In this document: positions 62,625 to 64,000 of the stretch, piece by piece
Numbering within the stretch: position 1 is the stretch's first letter
Layout of the letters: each line of letters starts with the position of its first letter
From: Flectobacillus longus
GTDB lineage: Bacteria > Bacteroidota > Bacteroidia > Cytophagales > Spirosomataceae
Reading direction: 5' to 3'
DNA: 64,000 nucleotides
Assembly (NCBI RefSeq): GCF_030056705.1
Contig: NZ_JASHIC010000021.1
Coordinates: forward strand, 62,001 to 126,000
Translations under genes and position numbers: made by a program
Notes under the pieces: generated by a model
Seen by the model: the letters and a program-made list of their open reading frames with translations, nothing else
Database searches by the model: none
Told to the model about the DNA's origin: nothing

Positions 62625-64000
62625 CTAGAAGAAAAAACCAAGCTTAAAACTAACCACTTCGTCCTCTGATGAACGCCCATAAGTCAAGGTCAACACTGCC
62701 ATTTGGAACGGAGACAGCCAAATCCCACCACCATATCCATGATGCCATTTTTGAGATGTTTCGTCTGGATTCCATACTCTGCCAAGGTCATTAAACGCCA
62801 ACACGCCAAGATGAGCAGGAAAAAGATATGACTTGAAAGAGAGCAATTTCAAACGTGCTTCTAGATTATGATAAAATGAGCTTCTTCCTGAAAAACGTGC
62901 ACGACGAAATCCTCGGAGATTTGTTAATCCACCCAAAGTATTTGCTTGATAAAATTCATAATCTAACAAATTGATGCCCCCACCAATACGTGTAGCAAAG
63001 GACAAAACAGCAGGCAGTTTGAAGGTATGATAAAAAGCCAAATCGGTTTTGACATTTAGATAATCGTCTTTGTAGTTGTGTTCAAATGCTTTTTGAAAAG
63101 TTAGTTCCGTATTCCATTTCAATCCGCGAGTCGTCATAACTGGATTATTGCGAGTGTCGACTGTAACGCCTGTACGCACACCATAAAAATCTTGTTCTTC
63201 ATAAACAGGAGAGCCTTTGGGAGCATATTCGGCAATGTATCGTTTGGCATTTTCCTTTACATTATAACCATTGAATACAAGTCCATAATATAGCTTGAGA
63301 GGTCCCCAATTATTGCTCAAAAGAATCGAGTTTTCGAGATTACTAAATTTAACTCTGTAATATTCAATACCTTTTGATTGGATATATTTAGACTCATTGC
63401 TGAAGCCAAAAAAGTTGTCTGTCAGCCCATCTTGTTGCAAGGTTATTTTTACTTCTAAATCCGTTTTACCTATCACATCAACAGCTTTTCCTACATAGTA
63501 AAGATTGAAAGCATTAGTTGAAAAAGCATAATTTCCTGACAAACTATGTTGCATACGGAAAGGCGATTTTCTAAAACCTTGCTGGGTATATTGTACTCCA
63601 CCGCCAATAAATAATCCATCATCTGGGTTATAGGCTAACGAACCTAGTGGAGCCAATCTATCATACACAAACGCAAATCTGTCTAGATCATTGATATGTT
63701 TGTCGTTTTCGGTGGTATGATTAACGGTTTCATCTCCAGCCTGAATTGTTGTATTCTTCTTTTTATCATAAATAAGCGTTTTTCGTGCGCCTTTTTCAAC
63801 TGCTGAACTATCGACGAAGGTATCTTTTCCTTTTCCTCCAATCAACCTTACTTTGATACCTTTATTTGATTTTCCATAGACATGAAACACATCTTCGCCA
63901 TCCATTCCCCAGATGCGAATTTCCTTGGTATCTTTTGGGTCAAAAACTCTTTGATACAAAAGTGTTCCTTGTTTTCCTTTTTTAGTTTGGTCAAATAGCT
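62625..64000 (-). CDS. Omp85/BamA-type barrel, C-terminal part of a larger surface protein (partial)
   Basis: The frame is open across the window edge: the residues before the TTG at 63959 continue in frame (LFDQTKKGKQGTLL). So this is a fragment, and the TTG is not a start. Residues near the edge (IRIWGMDGEDVFHVYG, KVRLIGGKGKDTF) and the barrel after them (D15/Omp85 surface-antigen type, with LRGFRRARFSG and a C-terminal FKLGFFF) match large Bacteroidetes proteins that join a calcineurin-like phosphoesterase to an Omp85 barrel. The phosphoesterase part is outside the window, so the fusion is inferred. The last residue is aromatic, as barrels require. Confidence 0.8.
   Translation of the reverse strand, partial: LFDQTKKGKQGTLLYQRVFDPKDTKEIRIWGMDGEDVFHVYGKSNKGIKVRLIGGKGKDTFVDSSAVEKGARKTLIYDKKKNTTIQAGDETVNHTTENDKHINDLDRFAFVYDRLAPLGSLAYNPDDGLFIGGGVQYTQQGFRKSPFRMQHSLSGNYAFSTNAFNLYYVGKAVDVIGKTDLEVKITLQQDGLTDNFFGFSNESKYIQSKGIEYYRVKFSNLENSILLSNNWGPLKLYYGLVFNGYNVKENAKRYIAEYAPKGSPVYEEQDFYGVRTGVTVDTRNNPVMTTRGLKWNTELTFQKAFEHNYKDDYLNVKTDLAFYHTFKLPAVLSFATRIGGGINLLDYEFYQANTLGGLTNLRGFRRARFSGRSSFYHNLEARLKLLSFKSYLFPAHLGVLAFNDLGRVWNPDETSQKWHHGYGGGIWLSPFQMAVLTLTYGRSSEDEVVSFKLGFFF

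Noticed and set aside
63957-63959. TTG start for the Omp85-type protein
   Set aside because: The frame continues upstream to the window end with protein-like sequence, so the gene is only cut.

Overview
The window is AT-rich bacterial DNA of Bacteroidetes character, most likely from the order Cytophagales (Emticicia, Arcicella or Flectobacillus-like; this is inferred, not proven). The evidence is the set of SusC/SusD pairs, FecR/ECF-sigma regulation, CarboxypepD_reg TonB-dependent receptors, FG-GAP/ASPIC proteins, YaiO proteins and TAnnTTTG-type promoters. A Rep_3-type replication initiator, an iteron origin, parAB with a tandem-repeat array and a serine recombinase lie together, so the DNA is probably a large plasmid or chromid. 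I saw no rRNA, tRNA or CRISPR array.

Region 1 (1-16.6 kb) is an arabinan polysaccharide-utilization locus. On the minus strand run FecR anti-sigma, SusC, SusD, a GH43 lipoprotein, a giant VCBS/ASPIC lipoprotein, a GH51 arabinofuranosidase and a second GH43. A NUDIX-type regulator resembling AraR, cut by the window edge, follows. The ECF sigma gene faces away from fecR. Region 2 (16.6-23 kb) holds a BASS-type transporter, an ohrR-ohr peroxide pair with a clear operator, a serine recombinase with an inverted repeat before it, and an acyl-CoA dehydrogenase plus APH-like kinase pair preceded by a possible small RNA. Region 3 (22.9-32.6 kb) has a GH3 glucosidase/xylosidase and a three-gene transglutaminase / ATP-grasp-alpha-E / DUF2126 peptide-ligase cluster.

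Region 4 (32.8-37.5 kb) is the replicon core: nine 47-bp tandem repeats directly downstream of parB (a sopC-like candidate centromere), parB, parA, thirteen 18-bp iterons in two phased blocks, and rep. Region 5 (37.5-45.4 kb) is a decayed intergenic stretch followed by a nucleotide pyrophosphatase/phosphodiesterase, an Oar-like TonB receptor and an FUSC membrane protein.

Region 6 (45.4-62.2 kb) is signalling plus envelope polysaccharide: two histidine kinases, two stand-alone receivers, an Hpt protein, a processive GT2 synthase with a HEAT-repeat membrane partner, a TonB-C-like protein, an LTA-synthase-like phosphoglycerol transferase, an unknown membrane-anchored protein, a TPR/YaiO outer-membrane protein and a GAF protein. 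Together the second half looks like an undescribed phosphorelay-controlled exopolysaccharide machine analogous in architecture to Pga. The window ends inside an Omp85-type barrel protein.
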